From contig NZ_LXEN01000081.1 of the NCBI RefSeq assembly GCF_001654855.1, positions 1 to 56,951 of the forward strand: DNA of 56,951 nt. Direction: 5' to 3'. The notes under the pieces were generated by a model that saw nothing but the letters and a program-made list of their open reading frames with translations, was not told the DNA's origin and ran no database searches. This document shows positions 24,108 to 36,382 of the stretch, one piece after another. The position numbers and the translations under genes were made by a program. The DNA comes from Proteus myxofaciens ATCC 19692. GTDB taxonomy: Bacteria; Pseudomonadota; Gammaproteobacteria; Enterobacterales; Enterobacteriaceae. Numbering within the stretch: the first letter of the stretch is position 1; each line of letters begins with the position of its first letter.

Positions 24108-24451
24108 GACCAAATGCCTAAGTACATAAACAATTACCCGCATTTTACCACAAGGTATTACTGAATTAAGAATTCAATGTAATGCAATGTTTTATAAAAT
24201 AAATTCTTGTGGTTTATCTCGCAGAATTATTTTTAATCACTTTTTTATACAATATGTGCAGTCTATAGTAATTAACCTGTATAAAACAACAGTTGTTTTG
24301 TGATTATTTTATAATGATGTTTCTTTATACCGTATTTAGAGAGATTTGTTTTATAAGTATATACATAAAAAATAAGCTGAATATTGTAGTGATAATTTAT
24401 AGCAAAAATAATAAATATGAATACAGTTCAATAAGATAAGGAGTACCAAGG
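24108..24451. other. Divergent coaBC/radC spacer
   Basis: About 340 bases, very AT-rich, between the divergent starts of coaBC and radC. It must contain both promoters, but no single -10/-35 pair stands out. No RNA gene or hairpin of note was seen. Confidence 0.45.
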
Positions 24452-25123
24452 ATGGAGAATCAATCTATCAACACTCTTTTACCAAGAGAAAAACTTGTAC
24501 TTTATGGAGCAGAAGCCCTCACAGACATTGAGTTACTTGCCATTTTTTTACGAACAGGGACTTATGAAAAATCAGTTTTTGAACTTGCTGATTTTTTGCT
24601 CAAAGAGTGTGGCTCTCTTTACCATGTTATTAATGCTGATTATGAAACTTTGGGACGTTTTAAAGGAATAGGTATTGGTAAATTCACACAGTTACAAGCA
24701 ATTAATGAAATGTCTCAGCGATTCTCTAAAACGCAATTTATGCATAAAAATGTCCTTTCATCCTCAGACGACACTAAATTTTACTTACAAAAATTATTAA
24801 GTTGGCGTGATAGAGAAGTATTTATTGTTTTATTTCTTGATAATCAAAACCAACTTATTGATTTTGAAGAAATGTTTAAAGGAACAATTAATCGGGTAGA
24901 AGTTCATCCAAGAGAAATTGTGCGTCAATCAATAAAAAAGAATGCAACTTCGATTATTCTTGCCCATAATCATCCTTCTGGCATCTCAGAACCCAGTCTT
25001 GCTGATAAGCAATTAACTGAAAAAATTTTTAGTGCATGCCAATTAGTGGGAGTAAATGTACTCGATCACCTTGTTATTGGGCATGAGAACTGTGTTTCTT
25101 TCGCTGAAAGAGGTTGGTTATAG
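24452..25123 (+). CDS. radC: RadC family JAB1/MPN+ domain protein
   Basis: 223 residues. An N-terminal helix-hairpin-helix-like region (about 1-100, including RFKGIGIGKFTQLQA) is followed by the metalloprotease-like MPN+ domain. The JAMM zinc motif is complete: H172 and H174 in AHNHPSG and D185 in SLAD. The protein was historically linked to DNA repair; its biochemical role is unresolved. An AAGGAG ribosome-binding site lies upstream of ATG 24452. It precedes rpmB, as in E. coli. Confidence 0.92.
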   Translation: MENQSINTLLPREKLVLYGAEALTDIELLAIFLRTGTYEKSVFELADFLLKECGSLYHVINADYETLGRFKGIGIGKFTQLQAINEMSQRFSKTQFMHKNVLSSSDDTKFYLQKLLSWRDREVFIVLFLDNQNQLIDFEEMFKGTINRVEVHPREIVRQSIKKNATSIILAHNHPSGISEPSLADKQLTEKIFSACQLVGVNVLDHLVIGHENCVSFAERGWL

Positions 25124-25166
25124 CTAATATTTTTGCAATAATTGTCAATCTTTATTTGTACGGGTC

Positions 25167-25200
25167 TTGAGCGTTGGCGCCATTGGGCGTATACTACGCC
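25167..25200 (+). promoter_or_regulatory. rpmBG promoter
   Basis: TTGAGC (25167-25172) and TATACT (25190-25195) with a 17-base spacer. The -10 box lies inside a palindrome, GGCGTA-TAC-TACGCC (25186-25200), which could be an operator. Transcription would start near 25203, giving a leader of about 170 bases before rpmB. Confidence 0.65.
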
Positions 25201-25213
25201 ACCTTTGAGGATC

Positions 25214-25330
25214 TTGGGTTTGGCGAGAAGAGCCTATCTCAGCAAGTTTTTTCTGAGGTGATTACACAGTTTTTCGTTCGTTAAAAGTTGCTGAGATGGG
25301 CTCCAAAGCCTGACGAGGCGGCCAAACCTG
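25214..25330 (+). ncRNA. Structured 5' leader of rpmBG (candidate ribosomal-protein autoregulatory RNA)
   Basis: Three helices form a closed three-way arrangement. P1 pairs GGTTTGGC (25217-25224) with GCCAAACC (25321-25328). P2 is a 16-bp stem of 25230-25245 with 25288-25303, broken only by one G-U pair, carrying a 42-base loop. P3 is GCCT (25308-25311) with AGGC (25316-25319). The structure ends 40 bases before the rpmB start. Ribosomal-protein operons are commonly controlled by such leaders; L28 or L33 binding here is inference. Confidence 0.6.
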
Positions 25331-25349
25331 ATACTAAAGCTCGAGCTGA

Positions 25350-25607
<258 letters not shown>

Positions 25608-25615
25608 GGAGCTGA

Positions 25616-25786
<171 letters not shown>

Positions 25787-25800
25787 TTTCAGTCTTCTTA

Positions 25801-25830
25801 AAAAACCCGACCTTCGTGTCGGGTTTTTTA
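25801..25830 (+). terminator. Terminator after rpmG
   Basis: Stem ACCCGAC (25805-25811) and GTCGGGT (25818-25824), extended by A-T pairs, with a T run after it. It separates rpmBG from the LPS core genes. Confidence 0.88.
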
Positions 25831-25932
25831 TTATATAGAGTAAGCTAAGTATAAAGAAGTAAAGCTATTATGCTATTCACTCATACTTTCGTTATACTAA
25901 TATCCTTTTAGTCATCAGGTGAATGGATTGCG

Positions 25933-27054
25933 ATGAGTGAGTCGATGCTGTCAATATTACATACAGAGTCTTCGTGTGGTTGGGGTGGTCAGGAAATTCG
26001 TATTCTGACAGAATCTCAGGGAATGATCCGTCGAGGACATAAAGTGTCCTTAGTTTGTTGCCCAAATTCGCAAATTGCAAAAGTGGCATCTGAGTATGGT
26101 ATTGATGTTATTACTCTTCCCATTGAAAAAAAACGTTATGCTGCATTAACTGCAATGAGACGTTGGTTAAAACAACATCATCACCAGTTTGATATTATTA
26201 ATACCCACAGTTCTACAGATGCTTGGCTTGTTGCTGTTTCTTGTGCAACATTGCGCCATACACCTCCTATTGTACGTACACGCCATGTTTCTACTGATGT
26301 TTCTCGTTCATTGCCTACTCGTTGGCTCTATCTCTCCTCTAGCTCACATATCGTGACAACAGGTGAAAAACTAAGAGAAACATTACATCAACATAATCGT
26401 TTTCCGCTTGAGAAAATGACATCAGTACCAACAGGTATTGATTTGCAACGATTTTCTCCACAAGAAAAGCAACGGGCTAGAGAAAAAATAGGGCTTCCTA
26501 ATAAGCCCACCTTAGGTATTGTGGCCACCATGAGAGTTTGGAAAGGGCATAAATATTTGGTTGAAGCGTGGAAAATATTGCATCAACAATATCCTGAATG
26601 GCAGCTTGTTTTTGTTGGTGATGGTCCTCAGCGTAAAAATTTAGTCCCTATGGTTAAAGAGGCTGGTTTAGAAGAGCATATTTTCTTTTTAGGGAATCGT
26701 ACTGATGTGCCTGATTGCTTAAATGCAATGGATCTCTTCGCACTACCTTCTTTTGGTAATGAAGGCGTGCCTCAAGGGATTATGCAAGCGATGGCATGCG
26801 GTTTACCTGTCATTTCGACGACAGTCGGTGCAATTAGTGAAGCGGTAATAGATGGTAAAACCGGATTTACACTCGCGCCTCAAGTACAAGAAACTTTAAC
26901 TAATTATCTTGCTAAATTAATGAGTTCAACAGCATTAAGAGAAGAAATGGGACAAGCGGCTTTAGTACATGCAAGAGAGAAATTTGGTTTAGATAACATG
27001 TTGAATAAAATGGAATATATCTTTATTCAAGCGATTAATACAAAAAACAGATAA
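25933..27054 (+). CDS. GT4-family glycosyltransferase, LPS core
   Basis: 373 residues with two Rossmann halves. The N-terminal acceptor domain contains ESSCGWGGQEIRI, and the C-terminal nucleotide-sugar domain contains GIVATMRVWKGHKYL, FVGDGPQRKNL and the EX7E-type segment NEGVPQGIMQAMACGLPVI. This is a retaining GT-B enzyme. It lies first in a run of four rightward transferase genes that face the ligase gene waaL, so an outer-core or related LPS sugar transfer is likely. The donor and acceptor cannot be told from sequence. An alternative ATG at 25945 would shorten it by four residues. Confidence 0.8.
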   Translation: MSESMLSILHTESSCGWGGQEIRILTESQGMIRRGHKVSLVCCPNSQIAKVASEYGIDVITLPIEKKRYAALTAMRRWLKQHHHQFDIINTHSSTDAWLVAVSCATLRHTPPIVRTRHVSTDVSRSLPTRWLYLSSSSHIVTTGEKLRETLHQHNRFPLEKMTSVPTGIDLQRFSPQEKQRAREKIGLPNKPTLGIVATMRVWKGHKYLVEAWKILHQQYPEWQLVFVGDGPQRKNLVPMVKEAGLEEHIFFLGNRTDVPDCLNAMDLFALPSFGNEGVPQGIMQAMACGLPVISTTVGAISEAVIDGKTGFTLAPQVQETLTNYLAKLMSSTALREEMGQAALVHAREKFGLDNMLNKMEYIFIQAINTKNR

Positions 27055-27197
27055 GTATGATAAATATCACTTTTATGGGGTATTATCACTATTGTAGAAT
27101 TTTCTTACAGTTTATTCATTCTAATGATGAATATTTGTAATGTTTTTTAGTGTATAGTCTAGAAAGCAAATGTATCATTTTAAGTCAAAAAAAGAGT

Positions 27198-28199
27198 ATG
27201 GTTCCTAAAAACATATTGGTTATAGCAATAGCCCGCTTTGGTGATACATTACTTATCACTCCTGCAATACATGCACTTAAAACGCGTTGGCCACACGCGC
27301 GTATCCATGTATTTGCTCATAAGCGTAGTGCCTGTATTCTTGCCCATAATCCAGATATTTATCGAGTTAATGCTTTTTCGAAAAGAAAAGCAACGTGGTT
27401 AGGTTGGTTACCTAACAAGCCTTATGATTTAGCATTGGTGTATGGAAATGATCACGAATTAGTTGATTATGCACGTCGCCAATCACACCATACAGTCGCT
27501 TTTGCAGATAACGGATTGGATGAAAAGGGAATAACGTGGGTGGCTCGCCCTAATACGCTAATGATTGCGCAAAAAGAACGAGCCTTATTAGTTAATGCAT
27601 TAGAGATTAATCCTACTTATTGGCACTTACATTATACGGTGACAGATAAAGAAAAATTTTTTGCTAGAAAATTTTTAAAAGATAATGCATTAATTAATAA
27701 GAAGATTATTGGTTTTCAGCTACAAAGTTTTCCTGCTAAAGCCTATCGGGATTGGCCTGCAGAAAATTTTTTGCAATTAGCAAAACAGATTATTGCCCAT
27801 GACGAACAAGCTTATTTTCTGCTATTAGGTGGAGAAGAAAGTAAACAGTTAGCATCTGCACTAGCTAAAACAATAGGCAAAGAGCGATGTTTATCCATCG
27901 CTGGATGTGTTTCTATGCGACAAAATGCCGCCATTATGGCTCACTTATCGCTATATGTTGGGGTTGATACAGGGCCTACACATTTAGCGGGTGCTCTAGG
28001 TATTCCAATGGTGGCGCTATATCATAGCTTCCATCCTGGATGCTACTTAGCGCCTTTACAGCATTCATGTTGCCAAGTGATTGAACATCCTAATTCGTTA
28101 AATAATGCTAGCCGTGAAGATACTATGGCTGATATTTCAGTTGAAAAAGTGTGGAATGCCGTTAGTCATATAATAAATAAAATGAAGGTGAAAGAGTAA
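27198..28199 (+). CDS. GT9-family (heptosyltransferase-like) glycosyltransferase
   Basis: 333 residues from ATG 27198, preceded closely by AAAGAG. A GTG at 27150 would add 16 residues of no family character. The GT9 N-terminal pattern ILVIAIARFGDTLLITPAI and the C-terminal donor-site pattern VGVDTGPTHLAGALGIPMVALY are clear. GT9 enzymes transfer heptose from ADP-heptose in the LPS core. Its place next to waaL and other core transferases supports a core heptose role. It is not WaaC, WaaF or WaaQ, which are elsewhere in the window. It is followed three bases later by the next gene. Confidence 0.78.
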   Translation: MVPKNILVIAIARFGDTLLITPAIHALKTRWPHARIHVFAHKRSACILAHNPDIYRVNAFSKRKATWLGWLPNKPYDLALVYGNDHELVDYARRQSHHTVAFADNGLDEKGITWVARPNTLMIAQKERALLVNALEINPTYWHLHYTVTDKEKFFARKFLKDNALINKKIIGFQLQSFPAKAYRDWPAENFLQLAKQIIAHDEQAYFLLLGGEESKQLASALAKTIGKERCLSIAGCVSMRQNAAIMAHLSLYVGVDTGPTHLAGALGIPMVALYHSFHPGCYLAPLQHSCCQVIEHPNSLNNASREDTMADISVEKVWNAVSHIINKMKVKE

Positions 28200-28202
28200 C
28201 CC

Positions 28203-29312
28203 ATGAAGATAGGTTTAATTGATGTCACAATCACAATGTCTTATGGCGGTATCCAAACAGCGGTTTGGGAACTGGCAAAGCAATTGCATGATGCTGGACA
28301 CGAGGTTCATCTTTATGGGGGCGAGGGAAATGTGCGACAAAAACTGGAAGGACGCCAAATTGAGATCCATACTTACCCTTATACGCCAAGAGATAAAGTG
28401 ATTGATTTAGGTGGACGATTTCGCCGTATTGTTGAGCGTTATACATTTGCTCGCCATGCGAAACAAGATGTCATTGACCAAAAATTTGATTGGATCATCT
28501 TAACAAAGCCATTTGATTTCTTTTGGCCCCGCTTAATGCCAAAATCATCAGTGACACGTTTTTGTTATATGAGTGGTGGTACAAGTTTTTTTAAGGGTGA
28601 TCGCAAATTAGGTAAAAAAATTTCGGCATGGGTCGCTTGTAGTCATTTTAATGCTTGGCAAATTCAACATCATTTTAAACAATTTCCTCGTGTCATTTAT
28701 AATGGTGTCGATATTGAAAAATTTAAACCTATGACTACGTCATTGCGCCAGCAATTAGGTGTTGGTGAAAACACTTTTTTACTCGCCTTTGCGGGTCGAT
28801 TAGTTGGATGGAAAGGTTTAAATATTGCGATTGATGCGATAAGCCAATTACGTGATGAGGATGTTAAACTTCTTATCATTGGTAATGGTGACGATTTAGC
28901 TCGATTAAAAAATAAAGTCATGATTAAAGGCGTTGCTGATCAGATTATCTTTCATGAGCCTATTGAACATAATAAATTACCTGAGTTTTATGCGGCTTGT
29001 GATGCCGGTATTTTTCCAAGTATAGGTGATGAGGCTTTTGGTATTACTATTGCAGAAGCTATGGCATGTGCTAAGCCCGTTATAGCAAGTCATATAGGTG
29101 GTATTCCTGAGGTTGTTGGTAATGAAGGCAATGCAGGATTATTAGTTACTCCTGGTGATGCTGATGCCATTGTTATGGCAATTAATCATCTACGTGGATT
29201 ACCAGATAAAGGAAAAATGATGGGTGAAAACGCACGTTTACGCATAGAATCTTGCTATACTTGGCAACATTCAACACAACGTTTATTACAGGCTTTAGCG
29301 TCATCATTATGA
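28203..29312 (+). CDS. GT4-family glycosyltransferase, LPS core
   Basis: 369 residues, GT-B fold. The N-terminus MKIGLIDVTITMSYGGIQT has the glycine-rich acceptor loop. The donor domain has FAGRLVGWKGLNIAIDA, LLIIGNGDDLARL and the EX7E segment DEAFGITIAEAMACAKPVI. The gene begins three bases after the GT9 gene and its TGA overlaps the next ATG by four bases, so the genes are co-translated. The sugar is unknown; this class includes hexose and hexosamine transferases of LPS cores. Confidence 0.8.
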   Translation: MKIGLIDVTITMSYGGIQTAVWELAKQLHDAGHEVHLYGGEGNVRQKLEGRQIEIHTYPYTPRDKVIDLGGRFRRIVERYTFARHAKQDVIDQKFDWIILTKPFDFFWPRLMPKSSVTRFCYMSGGTSFFKGDRKLGKKISAWVACSHFNAWQIQHHFKQFPRVIYNGVDIEKFKPMTTSLRQQLGVGENTFLLAFAGRLVGWKGLNIAIDAISQLRDEDVKLLIIGNGDDLARLKNKVMIKGVADQIIFHEPIEHNKLPEFYAACDAGIFPSIGDEAFGITIAEAMACAKPVIASHIGGIPEVVGNEGNAGLLVTPGDADAIVMAINHLRGLPDKGKMMGENARLRIESCYTWQHSTQRLLQALASSL

Positions 29313-30475
29313 AAATCGCTTATCTTGATCCTTATCCTGTCCCTGATTTACGTGTTGCATCATTGCAAATTTTACAAAATGTTGATGCTTTTGCTCGAGC
29401 AGGCATGCACGTTTCACTTGTGACACCGAAAGGACATTATAAAGATAACGATATTTTAGGTCGAGCCATCCATTCTAATGCAAACCTTGTTTCATTACGC
29501 GATATTCGGCGAAAGTGGTATTTTCCCTTTAATTCACAAAAACTTTTTTCATTACAAATTGCGCGTTGGCTAAAGCAAAACGCTGTTGATGCATTATTTA
29601 CCCGTAATTTAAAATTGGCATGTTACCTCTCAGAACGTTACCCCGATATTCCTCTCTTTTTTGAAAGTCATGAAATTTTTGCTCAATCATTTGCTGAATC
29701 TCATTCATTTGAAAATAAGCGAAATCGAGTTAAATATCATAAATTATTAAAAATGGAGAAACAGGTTTATAGCAAGGCGACGGGTATTTTTGTTTTAACC
29801 ACATTATTACGTGAAGATATTTTATCGCAATATCAAGTTAATACGCCTATTACTGTTGTTCCTGATGGTGTTGATCTTCATGCTGTTGCGCAGTGTGATA
29901 TCAAATTAACGCCGTCTCCTAAAGCCGTTACTGAAGTGCTTTATCTTGGTAGCTTGCATAAGTGGAAAGGAATACCCACAATGATGCGTGCAATGAAGTA
30001 CCTTGATAACGCAAGGTTAAATATTGCAGGGGGAACATTAGAACAAATCGCGGGATTAACATTATTGGCTCAAGAAATGGATGTAATTGATAAAGTGAAT
30101 TTTCTTGGCTTTATTGACCCTAAACAACGATTTTCTGCCATTGCTCAGCACGATATTTGTGTTTTACCTTTAACGCTTACGAGTATAGGAAGTCGTTATA
30201 CATCGCCTCTAAAATTATTTGAATATATGGCGATGGGTAAGCCTGTAGTGATTTCAGATTTTCCTTCTATTCGTGATGTGGTAGATGAAAAAGCCGTGAG
30301 TTTTGCTGATAGTGGCGATGCACAAAGTTTTGCTAAACAAATAATCTTCTTGAGAGAAAATGAACAGAGAGCTACTGAAAAAACAGCACATGCCCGTTCA
30401 TTAGTTGAGAATTATTACAACTGGGATAAACGGGCTGAAGTGATTATAGAAACAATGCTAAAACTCACTAAATAA
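29309..30475 (+). CDS. Glycosyltransferase (GT4-like), LPS core
   Basis: ATG 29309 overlaps the previous stop (ATGA) and gives 388 residues starting MKIAYLDPYPVPDLRVASL. Upstream in-frame codons belong to the previous gene. The N-terminal half has a glycan-acceptor-like fold. The C-terminal half has VLYLGSLHKWKGIPTMMRA and SPLKLFEYMAMGKPVVISD, typical of GT4 donor domains. It ends five bases from the convergent waaL gene, with no terminator in between. Function is inferred from the operon. Confidence 0.78.
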   Translation: MKIAYLDPYPVPDLRVASLQILQNVDAFARAGMHVSLVTPKGHYKDNDILGRAIHSNANLVSLRDIRRKWYFPFNSQKLFSLQIARWLKQNAVDALFTRNLKLACYLSERYPDIPLFFESHEIFAQSFAESHSFENKRNRVKYHKLLKMEKQVYSKATGIFVLTTLLREDILSQYQVNTPITVVPDGVDLHAVAQCDIKLTPSPKAVTEVLYLGSLHKWKGIPTMMRAMKYLDNARLNIAGGTLEQIAGLTLLAQEMDVIDKVNFLGFIDPKQRFSAIAQHDICVLPLTLTSIGSRYTSPLKLFEYMAMGKPVVISDFPSIRDVVDEKAVSFADSGDAQSFAKQIIFLRENEQRATEKTAHARSLVENYYNWDKRAEVIIETMLKLTK

Positions 30476-30480
30476 GTTTA

Positions 30481-31782
30481 TTACGCTGTTTTTTCTGGTG
30501 TTATTGGGTGGGTTAACAGTGAATACCGTAGCGCCAATAATAAGCCCACCAAAATCCCCACTTGATTAATGTAGGCATTTTCAAATAATCCCCGAAATAC
30601 GTACATACCTAAAAATGACATCATTACTATTAAGGCGGTTTGTCTTATTAGTTGTTGGTTTTTTCTCATTAAGATGATGCTTTGAGCAACAAAAGAAATA
30701 CAAAAATAGAGAATACCCAGTAACCCTAAAATACCACCCGCAAACCAAAAGGCTAAGAAGCTATTATGAGGGCCGATGGATTCTTTAAATACCCAATTTG
30801 GATGGTCTGCTACGCGTTCATTATAAACATGATGGTATAGGCGATTACCGTAACCATAACCTTTAATCGGGTTCTCTAAAATAAGATCAAGTGCTGAACC
30901 TTGCGTACCATTATCAAACCGTAATCCGCTATTCGTTTGCGTGAGTTTATGTTGAAGAAATTTACTTACTAATTGATTGGTTGGTAATTGTGTTGCAGAT
31001 ATAAATAAAAGCGCGCTAATAATCAAGCCAATCAGCATTAATAGCCATTGGCGATTAATAATTAAAATGAGTAATGTACTTAGCGCTAATGCAAACCACG
31101 CACCACGTGCTAATGTACCTAAAATACAAGCAAAAAAAAGTAAACCAACAAAAGCTAATAATAGCCAGTTAACGAAAGAATGACGTTTTTTTAATGCCCA
31201 CACACTAAGAATAATAGGAAAGAAAAATAATAAACCGTAAGAAATTTCTCTATGCTTTAATTGGCTTACTGGAGTGAAAGGTAAAATATTTTCTTGGTAT
31301 TCAAGATAATATTGTATTAAATCTTTTGCCATCAGCACAAGTAAGCCCACAGCAAAGGCAACTATTACCATTTTAGCTATATCTGTCGGTTTTTCTTGGT
31401 AAAGTACAATAGGAAAGGTAAGTGAGAATAACAATAAGCCATTTAATATGGGTTTATTAATTTCTTTAATGCTGATGCTAGGCTCAACAGAAATCAATAT
31501 TGAATAACTCACCGCCAATAATAATAATAGTAGTGATAATGACAGATTATTTTTAAAAATTCGGTAAACAGCACGAAAATCACGTATAACATACCAAAGG
31601 GCGGTCGCTCCAATTAATCCCATGACAATGTTTTTATAGCGAGTGATATCTGGTAAGTAGATCAATATAATATAAAGTCCAATAATGGATAAATTCCAAA
31701 GGGATTTTTTACTATAGTCTTTAAACAACATCATAATAATCTGCCATCGCTCTATAATTTTATGAGGTTGCTGATCATACAA
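30481..31782 (-). CDS. waaL: O-antigen ligase WaaL
   Basis: 433-residue polytopic inner-membrane protein with about a dozen hydrophobic helices and a large periplasmic loop (roughly 270-350). It has the Wzy_C/WaaL features: LARGAWFALALS and, after the loop, ESIGPHNSFLAFWFAGG with the conserved His. WaaL joins undecaprenyl-linked O antigen to lipid A-core at the periplasmic face. Its location among core transferases fits. A start at 31734 (MMLFKDYSKK) is as plausible as 31782; neither has a good ribosome-binding site. Confidence 0.82.
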   Translation of the reverse strand: MYDQQPHKIIERWQIIMMLFKDYSKKSLWNLSIIGLYIILIYLPDITRYKNIVMGLIGATALWYVIRDFRAVYRIFKNNLSLSLLLLLLAVSYSILISVEPSISIKEINKPILNGLLLFSLTFPIVLYQEKPTDIAKMVIVAFAVGLLVLMAKDLIQYYLEYQENILPFTPVSQLKHREISYGLLFFFPIILSVWALKKRHSFVNWLLLAFVGLLFFACILGTLARGAWFALALSTLLILIINRQWLLMLIGLIISALLFISATQLPTNQLVSKFLQHKLTQTNSGLRFDNGTQGSALDLILENPIKGYGYGNRLYHHVYNERVADHPNWVFKESIGPHNSFLAFWFAGGILGLLGILYFCISFVAQSIILMRKNQQLIRQTALIVMMSFLGMYVFRGLFENAYINQVGILVGLLLALRYSLLTHPITPEKTA

Positions 31783-31835
31783 TAAAAATGATGTTATCGC
31801 TGTAATTCTCTATATTAAAGAAAGGGAGGGCAACA

Positions 31836-33913
<2,078 letters not shown>

Positions 33914-33914
<1 letters not shown>

Positions 33915-35191
33915 TAGTGGCTCCGTGGTGGTAAATAAGGGGAGAGTAGCGTGAGTAAGCGCAATAATGCCCCCTGGTTCTCATGAAGAACCTCAACAGC
34001 ATGACGTCCATAATAGCGACGATAATCTTCATCATTAAGTAAAGAGGCAACAGCGCTGACTAGCGAATCGCTATCCGTTATTGTGATAAGACCTTCTGCT
34101 TGATCTAATTTAGCGCAGATATTTTTGAAATTAAAGGTATGTGGACCCATAAGAACAGGAATGGCATGCGCGGCTGCTTCAAGTGGATTATGCCCGCCTC
34201 GTTCAACGAGGCTGCCACCCACAAACGCGAGATCAGCAATTCCGTATAGCAACATTAATTCACCCATTGTATCGCCAATAACGACTTGGGTTTGAGCATC
34301 AGGAATAGTATCAGCACTACGTAAAACGTATGTTAGCGCTGCTTCTTGAGTGAGTTGTTCTGCTTTAGCAAAACGTTCAGGATGTCGAGGTACGAGAATA
34401 AGCAGTAAGTGAGGAAATTGAGCCAGAAGTTTTTTATGAGACTCTAAGATAATCGCTTCTTCACCTTCATGAGTACTTGTTGCAATCCAAACAGGTCGAT
34501 GAGCAGCCCATTGGCGACGTAATGCCACAGCTCTAGCTGCTAATTCTGGTGTGACGGAAATATCAAATTTTAAGCTACCCGTGACATGTAAATGCGAACG
34601 CTTTAAACCCAGTTCAATAAAACGATCCCCATCTTCCTGATTTTGTGCCGCAATTAAGGTAATTTTTCTCAGTATATTTTTGACAAAATGACCTAGCTTT
34701 TGATATCCCGCAGCAGAACGTTCTGATAATCGCGCGTTAGCAATAATTAACGGTATTTTACGGCGATGAAGCTGTAAAATCAGATTAGGCCAAAGTTCTG
34801 TTTCCATAATGATAACTAATTTCGGATCCACAGTATTAAGAAAACGATAAATAGAACCCGGCAAATCATAAGGAAGATAAACGTGATAAACATCATCACC
34901 AAATGCTGAAAGTACGCGCTCAGAGCCTGTTGGTGTCATGGTTGTGACGGTAATAGGCAAATCAGGATAATGATGGCGTAACGCACGAACTAGAGGCACG
35001 GCAGCAAGAGTTTCACCAACGGAAACTGAATGGAGTAATATACCATTAGGCGCGACTTTGCCTTTGCAAAAGCCATAGCGCTCTGCCCACCGTTTACGGT
35101 AGGCTGGTGCTTTACGGCTACGTAGCAAAAGACGTAGCCAAATCAGAGGTTGAATAAGGTAAAGAAGTACCTGATATAAACGCAACAACAT
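33914..35191 (-). CDS. waaA: 3-deoxy-D-manno-octulosonic acid transferase
   Basis: Adds two Kdo residues to lipid IVA, at the cytoplasmic face. The 425 residues have an N-terminal membrane anchor (about 1-22), the GT30 motif [18 protein letters not shown] with the catalytic Glu, and the donor-domain segment [19 protein letters not shown]. This is the conserved KdtA layout. It heads waaA-waaE-coaD; 87 bases separate it from wabH upstream, so it may be read as one unit with waaQ-wabG-wabH. Confidence 0.96.
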
Positions 35192-35278
35192 GCTATCAAA
35201 TTCACTTATCTGGACGAAGGCCTATAGTATCACACTGTGCGGTGGAAAGTGTGTAAAACAAGTTGGCGCGATGGCGGA

Positions 35279-36382
35279 TTAAGGAATTAAAGCGATATAC
35301 TGCTTTAAAATATGATTTAATTCAAATTTTGAATACGAGGACGGCAATATCTCAGGTGGTGAATAGTAAGCAAGTCGCAGTTTTTCAGCTAGAGAATCAA
35401 CATTCATATCAGAAAGGTAATTTGCTAATTCGTCAGTCATTATTTCACTCACACCGCCAGGGCAACGAGTACTTGCAATCGGTGTTCCACAAATCAACGC
35501 TTCAATTAATACAGTAGGTAATCCTTCACTATCTGAACTTAATGCAACAACTTTCGCATTTTTGATGACCGGAAGTGGATTAGATATAAAGCCTGCAAGC
35601 TTCACTTTTTCAGTTAAGTTAAGCTGTATGATTTGTTCTTCAAGTCTTTGTTTAATCGCAGGTGTCCCTTCCCCTAAAATAATTAATTGGCAAGGTAAGT
35701 TCGCTTTTGAGAAGGCCTCAATAAGTCTGTCTTGTCTTTTTACTTCATGTAGCCGACCGACATGTAATATATAATCTTGTTGTGAAAATGGATTCGGCTG
35801 AAGCGCTTTTTGTTGTATTTCTGTCGTATTAAAAGGGTTATAAATCGTTTTCAATTGATGGGCATGAATATCAATAGTATTGATTAAGTCATCTTTTACT
35901 GCATTGGAAACGCAAACTAGCTTTTTATTTTTATAGACATGCTTAATTTTATTTTTTTTAAGCCAATAAGAAAAGCCAGATTTATTTCCTAAATAAGATT
36001 GAGAGTAAATACCATGGATGCAATACCACACATTGCATGTAGCAAGTTTTTTTGAACGAGAAACAATACGATCTGTTTTATGTAAATTAGAAAGCACTAA
36101 TTCAGGAATACCTTTATCGATAAAAAGCTGCTCTAAAACGCTATCAAGTGATTTTGCCCTGCGAGAGATCTCCGTGAGCTTTCTAAATATGCCACGATAA
36201 GCGTCTTGATCAACAATATAATTAATATAATCGGGTAGCTCATAAGCAAGCTTCTTATCTAGAGAAAGTAATGTCACTTGATATCCTGCTTGATAAAAGC
36301 CATTGGCAAGCCTGAGAGTGACATTTTCAGCCCCTCCACCAGGTAGTCCATCAATAATAAAAAGTATATGCTTTTGGTTCAC
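35279..36382 (-). CDS. wabH: GT4 glycosyltransferase, probably WabH-like core hexosamine transferase
   Basis: 367 residues; GT-B fold. It begins HILFIIDGLPGGGAENVTLRL, a strong GT4 N-terminus. The donor domain contains ILHVGRLHEVKRQDRLIEA and the EX7E motif in SEGLPTVLIEALICGTPIA. In Klebsiella, WabH transfers GlcNAc to the core galacturonic acid laid down by WabG, and WabN deacetylates it. The gene order waaQ-wabG-wabH with 4-base overlaps matches this. Family membership is certain; the specific symbol is inferred from context and recalled similarity. Confidence 0.68.
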   Translation of the reverse strand: MNQKHILFIIDGLPGGGAENVTLRLANGFYQAGYQVTLLSLDKKLAYELPDYINYIVDQDAYRGIFRKLTEISRRAKSLDSVLEQLFIDKGIPELVLSNLHKTDRIVSRSKKLATCNVWYCIHGIYSQSYLGNKSGFSYWLKKNKIKHVYKNKKLVCVSNAVKDDLINTIDIHAHQLKTIYNPFNTTEIQQKALQPNPFSQQDYILHVGRLHEVKRQDRLIEAFSKANLPCQLIILGEGTPAIKQRLEEQIIQLNLTEKVKLAGFISNPLPVIKNAKVVALSSDSEGLPTVLIEALICGTPIASTRCPGGVSEIMTDELANYLSDMNVDSLAEKLRLAYYSPPEILPSSYSKFELNHILKQYIALIP

